Shown: piece after piece, positions 7,909 to 17,276 of the stretch | Layout of the letters: each line of letters begins with the position of its first letter | How positions within the stretch are numbered: the stretch's first letter is position 1 | DNA from: Chloroflexota bacterium | GTDB lineage: Bacteria > Chloroflexota > UBA6077 > FW602-bin22 > CADDYW01 | DNA length: 45,483 nt | Reading direction: 5' to 3' | Assembly: GCA_021323915.1 (NCBI GenBank) | Contig: JAJPKB010000640.1 | Span: 1 to 45,483, forward strand | Notes under the pieces: model-generated | What the model was told of the DNA's origin: nothing | Databases searched by the model: none | What the model saw: the letters and a program-made list of their open reading frames with translations, nothing else | Translations under genes and position numbers: made by a program

Positions 7909-8435
7909 GCCCCCTCCCGTCGTGTTGGGAGGATTTGCCACTCCGGACGGGCGGGATTCTGCGTCCAGTCGCGCCTGAACTTCGCGACTGCTTGTGCCAC
8001 GAGTCCCGGGTCGTTATCCCAGGTCGCGTAATTATCCTGCTGCTCCGCCGCCGCGCTGAAGTTATAGGAGCCGTTCCAGACCGAGCTCGAGTCCGCCAGC
8101 GCTCCATCGACTCCATCGAGAATCAGCATCTTCAGATGATCGATACGGTGCTGCGTACTCTCGACGATCCGCACCGCCAGCCCCGGCAGATTGGCGTCGA
8201 CCAGGGCCTGGAGCACCGCCCGATCGGCCGGCCCCGCGCTCTGCGTGCGATCGCACATCACGCGGATCGCCACGCCCCTGCGCCCGGCGGCGATCAGTGC
8301 CGCGACGAACGCCTCATCCGCTAGCCCGTAGCACTCGCAATCGAGCGTGTGGCGCGCTTCGCCGGGGAGTCTCAGCAGCACCGCCCGGACGTCGTCCTCG
8401 GGCGTGTAATAGGTGCGTCGCCAGCGCTCGATCAC
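7905..8435 (-). CDS. Phospholipase D-like (single HKD motif) nuclease/phosphodiesterase
   Basis: HLKMLILDGVDGALADSSSVWNGSYNFS matches HxKx4Dx(n)GSxN; GTG start overlaps the upstream stop (GTGA). Confidence 0.75.
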   Translation of the reverse strand: MIERWRRTYYTPEDDVRAVLLRLPGEARHTLDCECYGLADEAFVAALIAAGRRGVAIRVMCDRTQSAGPADRAVLQALVDANLPGLAVRIVESTQHRIDHLKMLILDGVDGALADSSSVWNGSYNFSAAAEQQDNYATWDNDPGLVAQAVAKFRRDWTQNPARPEWQILPTRREGA

Positions 8436-8758
8436 CCGATCAGCCTCATCTGGTGCAGCTTGTCGACGATATTGAGGAGCCCGTACACCCCGCCGATCAA
8501 GGTCACGAGGCCCAGTGCCACCCGCCACATCTTGCCAAACACGGCGATACTGATACGCTGGTCGACGGCCGCGCGCATCTCGGCGAATCCCCGCGTGACC
8601 TTGCTATCGAGCTCATCCAGGCCGCGTGCCTGGGTGTCCAGCGCCGACTGCACCTCGCCCAGGCGACTCTGCAGCTCGGCGACTTGGCTGCTCAGTTCCC
8701 CGAGCCAACGGCCGAACGCCTCATCAACTGGCACTCGTCGCTCGCGCGTCACGGGCAT
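8432..8758 (-). CDS. Coiled-coil plus single TM protein, XhlA-like holin accessory
   Basis: LSSQVAELQSRLGEVQSALDTQARGLDELDSKV then VALGLVTLIGGVYGLLNIV. Confidence 0.5.
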   Translation of the reverse strand: MPVTRERRVPVDEAFGRWLGELSSQVAELQSRLGEVQSALDTQARGLDELDSKVTRGFAEMRAAVDQRISIAVFGKMWRVALGLVTLIGGVYGLLNIVDKLHQMRLIG

Positions 8759-9288
8759 CAGGGCCCCACCGTGATCACGAATTCCACCGTCATCGTTTCG
8801 GTAGCGTTCTTTGTCTCAGTGATTGAGACATGACTGAGGAGATTGCCACTGTTCGTCGCCAGTGTGCCATTGAGAAACACCCCCGCTTCCCGGAGTGTAC
8901 CGCTCGCGTTCCCCTGACTCGTCGTCCAAAAGAAGTCCCAGGTCAGGGTGTTCACCGATCGATAGCCACTCGCCTTCGCCACCCGTCCGACCAGCGCACT
9001 CGAGACTTCCGCGCCGAGTTGCGTATCGGTCGCCGTCGGCGTCGTCCCGCTTGTGCCGACGGCGGCGTAGACCGTCGGCTGCGCACTGCCAATCTCTCCG
9101 TTCAGCCATTGGGCAATCCAGACCTTGCCGTTGAGGCAGGTCACATTCGTATAATGCGTGCGCCGTTTGATCCGTGCGCTCTGTCCGTCGCGGATCGTGA
9201 TGAAGTACTCGCCGCGCACGGCGATCTGCTGGTGTTCCGCTCTCCTCGCGAGGACCGTCCGGACGATACGCTGCAGAAAATCTCTCAA
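8758..9288 (-). CDS. Hypothetical phage structural protein
   Basis: Intact ORF with abutting neighbours; TVYAAVGTSGTTPTATDTQLGAEV resembles tail/baseplate-associated proteins. Confidence 0.5.
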   Translation of the reverse strand: MRDFLQRIVRTVLARRAEHQQIAVRGEYFITIRDGQSARIKRRTHYTNVTCLNGKVWIAQWLNGEIGSAQPTVYAAVGTSGTTPTATDTQLGAEVSSALVGRVAKASGYRSVNTLTWDFFWTTSQGNASGTLREAGVFLNGTLATNSGNLLSHVSITETKNATETMTVEFVITVGP

Positions 9289-9506
9289 CTGAACTGCGCC
9301 TTGTCGAACAGACTCGTCGGGTCGTCAAAGACATAGGTGCCGCTGTGCCCGAGGTTCGGGAACGAGACCGCGTCGGAGAGGGTTACCTGCTGGACATCGG
9401 GCGCCTCAAATGCGTCCTGGGTCTGCTCCTCCGCCGCGATAAACGGTGTTGACTGGATCGTCAGATTCTGGAGAACATCCCACAGGTCACGCGGCCGGTT
9501 ACTCAC
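9285..9506 (-). CDS. Hypothetical tail-region protein
   Basis: 73 aa from GTG (SNRPRDLWDVLQNL...). Confidence 0.5.
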   Translation of the reverse strand: MSNRPRDLWDVLQNLTIQSTPFIAAEEQTQDAFEAPDVQQVTLSDAVSFPNLGHSGTYVFDDPTSLFDKAQFS

Positions 9507-9510
9507 TCTC

Positions 9511-10881
9511 TCATCCTTGCAAGTCCAGGCAGTACCGATAAAAGTTCGCGTGGGTGCCCTTGATCGCATTCTTCACGACCAGGAGAGTTGTATCAACGCC
9601 CAGTTGGCTATTGATCAGCCGGAGCTTCTGCCCGGCGATCAGAGTGCCAATCCCGCCCGCGCCGGTCGCGACATCCTGCACCTCGACGTGCACGTTGATA
9701 TAGCTCTGCGCGTATGCACCGAGCTCGGCCAGCGCCCGTGCGTGCGCCGCCGGCGAGGACACGAGTGTCGTGTCGGCGACGTAGCGGTCAAAGAATCCTT
9801 GATTGGGGAGGTTCGTCAGGGCGGCAACCTGGTCGTTATTCTTTGCTTTGACCAGCACCGGCAGGTCGAATTGATAACTCGCCTGAATCACGACTCCGCT
9901 GCCCGGCGCGCTCGCCGTCCCGACCGACAGCACCCACGTGTTGCTGTCGACCGCCTGGCTCACCACCCATTGGGTCGTCGGCGTCACTCCTTGCTGGCCC
10001 TGGGCGACCGTCTGGCTGACCCCGCCCACGGTCACCGTTGGCAGCCCTGCTCCCTGGATGTCCGGGGGATAGTCGAGGGGAAAAGACGTTTGCTGACCAT
10101 TGCCCACCCACGTTTGTAAGTACGGATTGCTGAGGTACGTCCCGCCCCGCACGGTAACCTGCGTGCCGAGCTGAGTATCATCCACCTCGTACGTAAACGA
10201 GTCGCGGTCGTACCAATACCAGCCCGGCGGCAGCGGCGGCTCCTGGTCAGTCAGGACCACCGCCGATAGGGGCGCCTGGTCGGCGTAGAAGAAATGCAAA
10301 TCCGCGTTCCAATCGAGATACCAATCCCACACCAGTCCGACACTCGCCAGCTTCGCCAGACGGGTCAGTTCGGTGGCAATCGCCCCATGACTGATCCGAA
10401 AGTAAGGGATCAGGTACCCCTGGCCGGGCGGCGTATTGTTCGCGGTGATCCCGACGGGCGGATTGGCGTTGAGCACCATGTCCCGCGCGATGTCGGTGAC
10501 GTACGCGTTTTGGTAGACCTTGTTATGGAGACGCGACATCAAGAAGACCGTGGCGTCCACGCATGTCAGGTCGATCGTCCGCTCGTTCGGACTCGGCACC
10601 TCGTAGTGGGTGAGCGCGACCCATCCCTTGAAGAGTGTATTATTCTGGTCATCGCTGATCCGGATCGGGCTGTATCGCCCGACGGTGATCTGGTTCCCGA
10701 CGTCGATCAAGCGCAGCTTCGCGGTACTTCCCCGTCGGCTGACCACCTGATCGATCTCCAGTGAGTCGACCTCGACCGCGGGGCCGATCGCTGCGCCCAG
10801 CGCGGAGTTCGGCCCCACCAGGCGCGCCGCGCCCTTCGTCCCGGCGCCGCCGCCGAGCATGATCGTCAGAGGCGGCGCCAT
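9511..10881 (-). CDS. Phage tail/baseplate hub protein
   Basis: Large ORF between fibre genes and TMP, VDSLEIDQVVSRRGSTAKLRLID...ILRYSPIRIS-like hub/Tal pattern. Confidence 0.55.
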   Translation of the reverse strand: MAPPLTIMLGGGAGTKGAARLVGPNSALGAAIGPAVEVDSLEIDQVVSRRGSTAKLRLIDVGNQITVGRYSPIRISDDQNNTLFKGWVALTHYEVPSPNERTIDLTCVDATVFLMSRLHNKVYQNAYVTDIARDMVLNANPPVGITANNTPPGQGYLIPYFRISHGAIATELTRLAKLASVGLVWDWYLDWNADLHFFYADQAPLSAVVLTDQEPPLPPGWYWYDRDSFTYEVDDTQLGTQVTVRGGTYLSNPYLQTWVGNGQQTSFPLDYPPDIQGAGLPTVTVGGVSQTVAQGQQGVTPTTQWVVSQAVDSNTWVLSVGTASAPGSGVVIQASYQFDLPVLVKAKNNDQVAALTNLPNQGFFDRYVADTTLVSSPAAHARALAELGAYAQSYINVHVEVQDVATGAGGIGTLIAGQKLRLINSQLGVDTTLLVVKNAIKGTHANFYRYCLDLQG

Positions 10882-10934
10882 CTACACCCCGCGTGCTGTC
10901 GGCAAGTCGGTCGTGACGAAGCCAAGTCGAAGAC

Positions 10935-11801
10935 TCATGCGGTGAACCCCCACAGATCGAGGTGGACGTAGGTCGGATTGCTGAGGTTTTCGACCAGCAG
11001 GTTGAGCGCACTCGCCGCCGGTACTTTGATCGGATTCGCAAAGACGACACTGCCCTGGAGGTCTTTGCCGTAGCCGCTGCGTAACTGATTGGCGGTCGAG
11101 CTTCCGTAGTAGAGGATCCAGTCGCCGCCGACGTTCTGGAGCGAGATTCCCATCCCACACAGGTAAAGCGACTGGCCCGATGGAGGCGCCGCCTGGGTCA
11201 GCGTGTAGCCGCCGGTCGTATTCGTCTGCACGCTCGCGGTCCAGGTCGCCGGCTGGGGCACCGTGACGATCTTGCCCAGACCGTCGGCGTTGGCCGAGAG
11301 AGTTCGGACGCGGTCGAACGTCGCACCGTTGAAGCAGTACAGCGCTCCGGAGACGCCGACCGTGCGCGTGTAGCTCGCGGAGTCGAATGTTCCGTGCAGA
11401 ACGTCGATTGGGCTCGCATCGTCGGCCCAGAGCCGTGAATATGCCGAGCCATTTCCGTCTACGCTGAGCGGTTGGCCGCTGCTCCCATAGAGCGTGACCT
11501 TCGCTGGATGGTGCGCCCCTGCGGTCGCGATCTCCAGAGGAGTATCGCCCGGGTTGGTGCCCTTGCCATAGATACTCGACCGGGCCGCCCCGGTATTGTC
11601 GCCCCGTTGGCGGTCCCAACTCGCCCCGTTGTACACCCATTGGCCGACGGCCAGCTCGTACTGCCCGGCGTCTCCATCGCCCAACGAGCGGACCGACCGC
11701 AGCGCGTAGAACACGCTCCCGGTCGCGTCCCACAGGCCCAGGAAGGGCACCGTATTCGTGTCGCTCGGGAGCGCCTGCGTCCCCTCGAAAGGCACCGGCA
11801 T
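10935..11801 (-). CDS. Tail structural protein (distal tail-like)
   Basis: Immediately downstream of the TMP in operon order; beta-rich. Confidence 0.55.
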   Translation of the reverse strand: MPVPFEGTQALPSDTNTVPFLGLWDATGSVFYALRSVRSLGDGDAGQYELAVGQWVYNGASWDRQRGDNTGAARSSIYGKGTNPGDTPLEIATAGAHHPAKVTLYGSSGQPLSVDGNGSAYSRLWADDASPIDVLHGTFDSASYTRTVGVSGALYCFNGATFDRVRTLSANADGLGKIVTVPQPATWTASVQTNTTGGYTLTQAAPPSGQSLYLCGMGISLQNVGGDWILYYGSSTANQLRSGYGKDLQGSVVFANPIKVPAASALNLLVENLSNPTYVHLDLWGFTA

Positions 11802-11810
11802 CCGTCTCTC

Positions 11811-14800
11811 CTAGTGCTGCAAGCTCAAGCTGAGCTTGCGGTTGAAATACTGGGCGAGCAGCTCGGCGAGATCGGAGACGTCCGACGACTTCAGGATCTT
11901 GTTGCCGGTCACGCTGAAGTAGTTGTTGATCACCGTCCCGCCCCCCGGCGCGCCCGGGCTGCTGATCCCCCCGCCGGCGCCCCCGACGTAGCTGTCGTAG
12001 GTCGTCCGGCCGAGCTGGTCATTGGGGATGATCTGTCCGGCTTCATCACTGACGAACAACTCCGGCCCGCGCTCGCCGACCATGTAGACCTGCCCCGCTG
12101 CGACCGGACCACCGCTCGCGTGGCCGTAGACGTCGATGTGGTGGGTGACGATGTAAATATCGTGCTGGGTCGGGATCGCGTTGATCGCGTTGGTGATGTT
12201 GGTCGCATCGGTCGTGACGACCTGCTGGGACTGGTCCATCGACGTCTGAATCGAGCTGTGTGCAGCGTCCATATGCGTCCTCGTCGTATCAGCGAAGGCC
12301 TGCATCTTCTGATCGTGGTACGTCGTCATCGCGTCCATCGTCTGCTGGTGATAGCTCTGCATGTCCGCCAGCTTCGTCTGCGTCGTCGTGTCGATCAGAC
12401 TCATCTGCTCATTATGGTAAGTCTGCATCTCCAGGTCGCGCGCCTGCTGATAGCGGCTGATCTCCTGGGCGGTCGACTCGTGCTTCGCCCGCAGTTGCTG
12501 CATGATCTGGTCGTGTTGCGCCGCGAGCTGGGCCATCTTCTGCTGATGATCGAAGGAAAGCTGCTTGATCTGCGCCGAGTGGTCCGCCGACATCTTGGTC
12601 AGCGTCTCTTTGTGCTGCTCGGCCAGGTTGGAGACCGTCGTCTGGTGGTCGAAGGCGAGCTGTTCCATTTCCTGCTGATGGGTGTTGGCCATCCGCGTCG
12701 TGATCTGCTGGTCAGATCGCGCAATGTCCTGGCTCGTCGTGACGTGCGTGTCCTTGATCGCACCCAGCGTCTTGACCGTGTCGGCTTGCTGCAGTGCCAG
12801 GAGCGCTGCGCTGTTCTCCTGCATCCCCTGGTAGCTCTGGTTCGACTGCGCCTGGAGCTCGGCGAGCGCGGCCCCCCCTTGCGCTTGGAGCGCGTCCAAA
12901 CTGCTGACGCCTCCGCTTTGGAGCCCGGCCAGCGAACTGAGTCCCCCGGTGGCGAGGGTGTTGAAGCTGCCCATGCCTTGCAGCGAGAGCCCGGCGAGCG
13001 CGCCGACGCCCCCACTCTTCACCTGGTCAAACGCCGAGGTCGCCGTGCCCGCGATCGTCGACGCGGCGCTTGCCGTCTCGGACTTCATCGACTCCCAGGA
13101 GTCGCGCCAGTTCGCCGGGAGGATGCCGACTTTGACCAGCAGATCGCCGATCGCCCCGAAGACCGCGCCAAGCTTGTCGACGATGAAACTCACCACCGTG
13201 CCGACGATATCGCGAATCCCCAGGAAGTTGTGGGTCCACGCCTCGTAGAGCGCGATGACTGCCGCGACGCCCAGGGCAATCGGCGCCAGCACCGGCAACA
13301 GTGCCATGATCGTCGCCGCGGCGGCCGCGACCGCCGCACCTGCCCAGGCCAAAAAACCAGCGACCATGCCGGAGAGCGCTTCGGCCGCCGAGATCGCGAG
13401 ATATGCCAGTCCCTCGCGCACCCCGAGCACAGCGATCGTGTTGACCAGCGCCGCCGCAGTCATCACCGTGAAGCGTGCCGCCGCGATCAGGAGTTGGGCG
13501 CCCATGAGGATCAGGTTGCCGATAAAACCGGCGATACTGATCGTCGCCCCGACCGCGCTGATCCCCAGTCGCACCAATCCGAGCGTCGTCGTGAGCAAGA
13601 ACCCGGCAACCGGCAAGAGAATTCCGGTCACCAGCAGGAATGCCCCCCCCAGCAGCAAGAAAGTCGCGACCGTGGTCAGTGTCTGCGCCACGAGCTGGGG
13701 ATTCTGACTGACGTAACTCTGGACGCGGCCGAGGAGAGTCATCAGCTCGTCAGCCCCCTTGCGCACACTTGGCGTCAAGGCGTCTCCCAGGGTAATCGCC
13801 GTGGCCTCGAGTCCGTTCTTCAGCCGCGCCATCTCGTTGCTGAGCGTCGCGTGGGTGCGATTCATCGAGTCGGTCGTGACATTGTTGACGAGCTGCTCGT
13901 TCGTCAGGTCCGTGAGAATCTTCCGATTGTCATCCCAGGCCGTCCCGAGCAGCGACGCCAGGCCAAGGCCGCCTCGCTGGGCATTGATCACCCGCATCGC
14001 CGAGCCGGTCACATCGTCCTGGGAATAGCCCAGACGGTGGTAGGCGGTCCGCAGATCCGCGAGTACCCCATCCAGCCCCTTCGAGGACAACCCGGCCGCC
14101 GAGAAGTCCGAGACCAGGTCGACCCCGGAGGCCTGCGAGAGCTTTCGGATCTCCGACTCCGCCGCCTTCGTCGGGTTGATCATATGGGTCATCAGGTCGA
14201 CCATCTGCGTCTGGGCCTGGGACGCATCGTACCCGTGCTTGGTCAGTGCGGTGTAGGCCGCTGCCGCCTGTTCGAGCGGGATATGCAAGTTCGCCGCGAC
14301 ACCGAACATCTTTCCCGAGTTCTCGCTGAACTGCTCCAGCGTCATGTTGCCCTCGGCGGCCGCCAGATGGAACACCCCCATGACCCGGGTCGCATTGGCG
14401 GTGATCTCGGCGTTGCGCTGCTGCGCCGTCGCCGCGTTGCTCGTGTCCAGACCGTACTCGTGCATCGCGTTGGCGAGCACGTTCGCCGTCGCCGCCGCGT
14501 CGCCCCCCGTCGAGACTGCCGACTCGGTCGCAACGGCCAGGATATCCTGAGCGGCCGCGGCGTCCCCGGTGATGTTCATCACATGCATGAAGCCCTGTTC
14601 GAGACTGGCGAAGCTGGCTCCGGTGTCCTGGCCGAGCGAGAGAATCGTGTCCCGCATCGTCTGCACGTCCGCGTCGCTCATGTTCGTGTTGTTCTGGACG
14701 TCCACGAGTGCCGCGTCAAAGCTCGCCGCCTGGTCGACCAGCCCGCCGATCGCCGCGGTGAGCCCGCCTCCCGCCAGCATCATCCCGCCGCCGATCAGCG

Positions 14801-14936
14801 CCAGATTCTTGCCGATCGCCGTGACGCTCGACTGAAACGCGCTCAGTTCCGCCGTCGCCGCGGCAAGTCCCTCGGTCGTCTGGTTCTTCGCATCGACGAT
14901 GATCTCGACGACGCGCCGCGTCAGGTTATCCGCCAC
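11811..14936 (-). CDS. Tail tape measure protein (1041 aa)
   Basis: Longest - strand ORF, TMP-like N-terminus, hydrophobic central segments, coiled-coil QQ/HDQ repeats. Confidence 0.92.
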   Translation of the reverse strand: MADNLTRRVVEIIVDAKNQTTEGLAAATAELSAFQSSVTAIGKNLALIGGGMMLAGGGLTAAIGGLVDQAASFDAALVDVQNNTNMSDADVQTMRDTILSLGQDTGASFASLEQGFMHVMNITGDAAAAQDILAVATESAVSTGGDAAATANVLANAMHEYGLDTSNAATAQQRNAEITANATRVMGVFHLAAAEGNMTLEQFSENSGKMFGVAANLHIPLEQAAAAYTALTKHGYDASQAQTQMVDLMTHMINPTKAAESEIRKLSQASGVDLVSDFSAAGLSSKGLDGVLADLRTAYHRLGYSQDDVTGSAMRVINAQRGGLGLASLLGTAWDDNRKILTDLTNEQLVNNVTTDSMNRTHATLSNEMARLKNGLEATAITLGDALTPSVRKGADELMTLLGRVQSYVSQNPQLVAQTLTTVATFLLLGGAFLLVTGILLPVAGFLLTTTLGLVRLGISAVGATISIAGFIGNLILMGAQLLIAAARFTVMTAAALVNTIAVLGVREGLAYLAISAAEALSGMVAGFLAWAGAAVAAAAATIMALLPVLAPIALGVAAVIALYEAWTHNFLGIRDIVGTVVSFIVDKLGAVFGAIGDLLVKVGILPANWRDSWESMKSETASAASTIAGTATSAFDQVKSGGVGALAGLSLQGMGSFNTLATGGLSSLAGLQSGGVSSLDALQAQGGAALAELQAQSNQSYQGMQENSAALLALQQADTVKTLGAIKDTHVTTSQDIARSDQQITTRMANTHQQEMEQLAFDHQTTVSNLAEQHKETLTKMSADHSAQIKQLSFDHQQKMAQLAAQHDQIMQQLRAKHESTAQEISRYQQARDLEMQTYHNEQMSLIDTTTQTKLADMQSYHQQTMDAMTTYHDQKMQAFADTTRTHMDAAHSSIQTSMDQSQQVVTTDATNITNAINAIPTQHDIYIVTHHIDVYGHASGGPVAAGQVYMVGERGPELFVSDEAGQIIPNDQLGRTTYDSYVGGAGGGISSPGAPGGGTVINNYFSVTGNKILKSSDVSDLAELLAQYFNRKLSLSLQH

Positions 14937-14942
14937 GCTCGC

Positions 14943-15553
14943 TCACTTCTGTTCGTTCTTCGCTGCGGTGGCTCGAGATTCCCACCGCAGGTACTGCAGA
15001 AATAGCCGCCGCACCGCTTTCGGTGTCCCCTGGTACTCTTGCCAGCTCCAGCCCAGGTGCCGGCAGAGAATGTACGCCTCGATCAAGGGCAACTCGCGCG
15101 CGTCGATCGTCAGCCCTTTGAAGAACTGGAGGGCGCGGCGGCCGATTTTCCCCAGGCTTCCTCGGAGATCTGCTTGTCGAACTCTTTGATCGCCAGAAAG
15201 ACCGCGTTCTTGTCTTGCGCCAGCATCGCCTGGATATTGGCTTCGGTCACGGGCACGATCTCGCCCTTCCGTCGGAGATCCCAGCTTTTTATTCCCCGCT
15301 GGAGCACGGCCAGCCGATACCGGAGAAAGTCGGCCGGCATCTCGGTCTCCTGCACCGTCTCCGGCTCGCTCGTGTTCGCCTTGACGACGGTGCGCACCCG
15401 CGTGCGCGTCCGCTCATTCGCGTTGAGGATGGCGTTGCACTCGTCGTCCTCCTCGCCGGTCAGGCGCCGCACGACAACCGTGAAGCCCCCGGTGATCCGG
15501 ACCGCGTGAGTCTGCTCAACGACTCCGTCTTCGCCAAAGTAATCGAGAACCAT
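14943..15553 (-). CDS. Frameshifted tail assembly chaperone (gpGT-like), -1 PRF product of about 203 aa
   Basis: After G-GGA-AAA (15152-15146) the -1 frame reads IGRRALQFFKGLTIDARELPLIEAYILCRHLGWSWQEYQGTPKAVRRLFLQYLRWESRATAAKNEQK* ending at 14943. Confidence 0.8.
15110..15553 (-). CDS. Tail assembly chaperone (gpG-like)
   Basis: Upstream of the TMP; slippery site near the 3' end. Confidence 0.8.
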   Translation of the reverse strand: MVLDYFGEDGVVEQTHAVRITGGFTVVVRRLTGEEDDECNAILNANERTRTRVRTVVKANTSEPETVQETEMPADFLRYRLAVLQRGIKSWDLRRKGEIVPVTEANIQAMLAQDKNAVFLAIKEFDKQISEEAWGKSAAAPSSSSKG

Positions 15554-15571
15554 CGGCTGCTCGTCTCCTTA

Positions 15572-16759
15572 TTAATACGGAAGGTACTGGGATGATTGAT
15601 TGGTCAGCGCGAGCGTATTGGCTTGTGTCCCCAACCACGCCTCGAGGGTCAGGTCGACCATGATCACGTCGCCGACTTTGTCCGGTTGACTCAACTTCGT
15701 GATCGACATCTGCGGCAGGCTGATCACGCTCTGGTTACTCGCCCCGTCAGTCAGGCTGATTGTCTCGGCCCCCACGGGGGGGGCCCCCTTCGCGGTCGCC
15801 GCCGCGAGTTGGTTGTAGTAGGTGAGCGACGTCAAGGCCTCGCTCACCTTCAAGGTGAGCTTGCGGCCGGCGGGCACAACGAAGGTCGGAAACCGGTTGC
15901 CGCTGAAGGTGTAGTGGGATTTCACATCATTGTCCAGGTCGAGTTCGAAAGACTCGACATTCGCATCAGCGGCGCCGAAAAGAGAGACGGACACCCCGGC
16001 CAGGGTAATCGGCGTATCGGTCGTGTAGGCAGGCACCGTCGGCGCAATCGGCTGTTCGTTCTGGCCCATGAAGTCGATCGCGACTTCGACCTCATTCTTG
16101 GTCGCCCCTTTCACCGTGAGCTTGCTCCCGACCATGCCCGTGTACTGGAGCGAGGTCAGACCGCCGAGGTTCTTTTCCAGCGTGAAGCTCGGGAGCGTAT
16201 TCGCTTCGACGATCGCGTGCAGGAAAGGAGCAATCACCGGCTGCACCGTGGCGCCGCTGGCGTGCGCGTAGACCAGTGCCGAGTCCAGGGTCAGCGTGTA
16301 GGGTCCCGTGCCAGCGATGTTGGTGATCTTCCGGCACTCGGCAATCTTGTTCGCCGCGGAGTCGATCTGGACGATCGTTGTCCCGGCCACCAGCCCGCTC
16401 GAGCTGGCCACCGTGATCGTTGTCGTCTGGGCGACGCTATTTGCCGAGAGCGTCGTCGAGGCGCCGCTGTTCGTGCCGGTCTGGTACTGATCGACGCCAA
16501 TCGCTCCGCAAATCAGCGGCATGCCCATGAGGGCAAAGAAGGGAAAGGTGACTTTTCCTTGCACCTTCTGCTCGCCGGCAATCAAGAATGATGCCGACTC
16601 CCGGACGTTGCGCGCCAGCTTCAGCTCGGCAACCCCCGGATCCCGCTCAAGGGATTCATCTTTGAATGGGACGTACGCCGTCGCCGCGACGGCCGTTCCA
16701 AAAACAGACTCCTTGGCATACCCGAGATCACCCAGACTGCCGATGTACGGCTGCGGCAT
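15572..16759 (-). CDS. Major tail (tube) protein
   Basis: Position directly upstream of the chaperones; MPQPYIGSLGDLGYAKESVFGTAVAATAYVPF N-terminus. Confidence 0.75.
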   Translation of the reverse strand: MPQPYIGSLGDLGYAKESVFGTAVAATAYVPFKDESLERDPGVAELKLARNVRESASFLIAGEQKVQGKVTFPFFALMGMPLICGAIGVDQYQTGTNSGASTTLSANSVAQTTTITVASSSGLVAGTTIVQIDSAANKIAECRKITNIAGTGPYTLTLDSALVYAHASGATVQPVIAPFLHAIVEANTLPSFTLEKNLGGLTSLQYTGMVGSKLTVKGATKNEVEVAIDFMGQNEQPIAPTVPAYTTDTPITLAGVSVSLFGAADANVESFELDLDNDVKSHYTFSGNRFPTFVVPAGRKLTLKVSEALTSLTYYNQLAAATAKGAPPVGAETISLTDGASNQSVISLPQMSITKLSQPDKVGDVIMVDLTLEAWLGTQANTLALTNQSSQYLPY

Positions 16760-16946
16760 CGTCTCCTCCCTTTATTTTCCGTGTTCCCGACGGGACTGTT
16801 CGATTTGGTGCCAAATAAAAGTGCCGCGTCGCACAGAGGCGCGCTGCCTCCCCGGGCGATACCTCGTATCGCCCGGGGACAAACGTGCCGACGCCCATCA
16901 CGGTTACCGCGCCGGTGATTCCCACTGGCGCACAGATCACCATCAC
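16728..16946 (-). CDS. Small hypothetical structural-region protein
   Basis: FVPGRYEVSPGEAARLCATRHFYLAP; overlaps the tail tube start. Confidence 0.5.
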   Translation of the reverse strand: MMVICAPVGITGAVTVMGVGTFVPGRYEVSPGEAARLCATRHFYLAPNRTVPSGTRKIKGGDDAAAVHRQSG

Positions 16947-16958
16947 CCTCTTCTCCCG

Positions 16959-17276
16959 CTAGCCGAACATGCTCGGCAAGACATCGAACTCGCCCTCGAC
17001 CGCCGCGGTCACGGCGCCGGTGGCCGCGAAGCGCAGCGCCCAGCGCCCGACGACGTTGCCCGTCAGATCGACATGGTACTGGCCGGTGGCGTCCCGCAGG
17101 ATCTGGCCATTGACGCCGTAGAGGTAGGTCGTCACGGATCCGCCCGGCGGGAGGAACTGAAACGTGACCGTCGTGGGATCTGTCGCCACGCCTCCGCTGG
17201 TGAAAGTCACGCTGCAGCGCACCCCCTGGCCGAGGACCACCGTCCCCAGGTTCACCATCTGTGCTGGCGCGGTCAT
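16959..17276 (-). CDS. Hypothetical structural protein (Ig-like)
   Basis: TFQFLPPGGSVTTYLYGVNGQILRDATGQYHVDLTGNVVGRWALRFAA pattern. Confidence 0.55.
   Translation of the reverse strand: MTAPAQMVNLGTVVLGQGVRCSVTFTSGGVATDPTTVTFQFLPPGGSVTTYLYGVNGQILRDATGQYHVDLTGNVVGRWALRFAATGAVTAAVEGEFDVLPSMFG

Noticed and set aside
11472-15005. 1177-aa + strand ORF (the longest in the window)
   Set aside because: Exactly antisense to the tape measure gene; composition (Arg/His/Val-rich, no domain) fits the mirror of a high-GC3 coding strand.
15776-15783. G8/C5 homopolymer tract in the tail tube gene as a phase-variation or frameshift site
   Set aside because: Encodes GAPPVG in frame; the shifted frames give no convincing extended product, and GC-rich codon use explains it.
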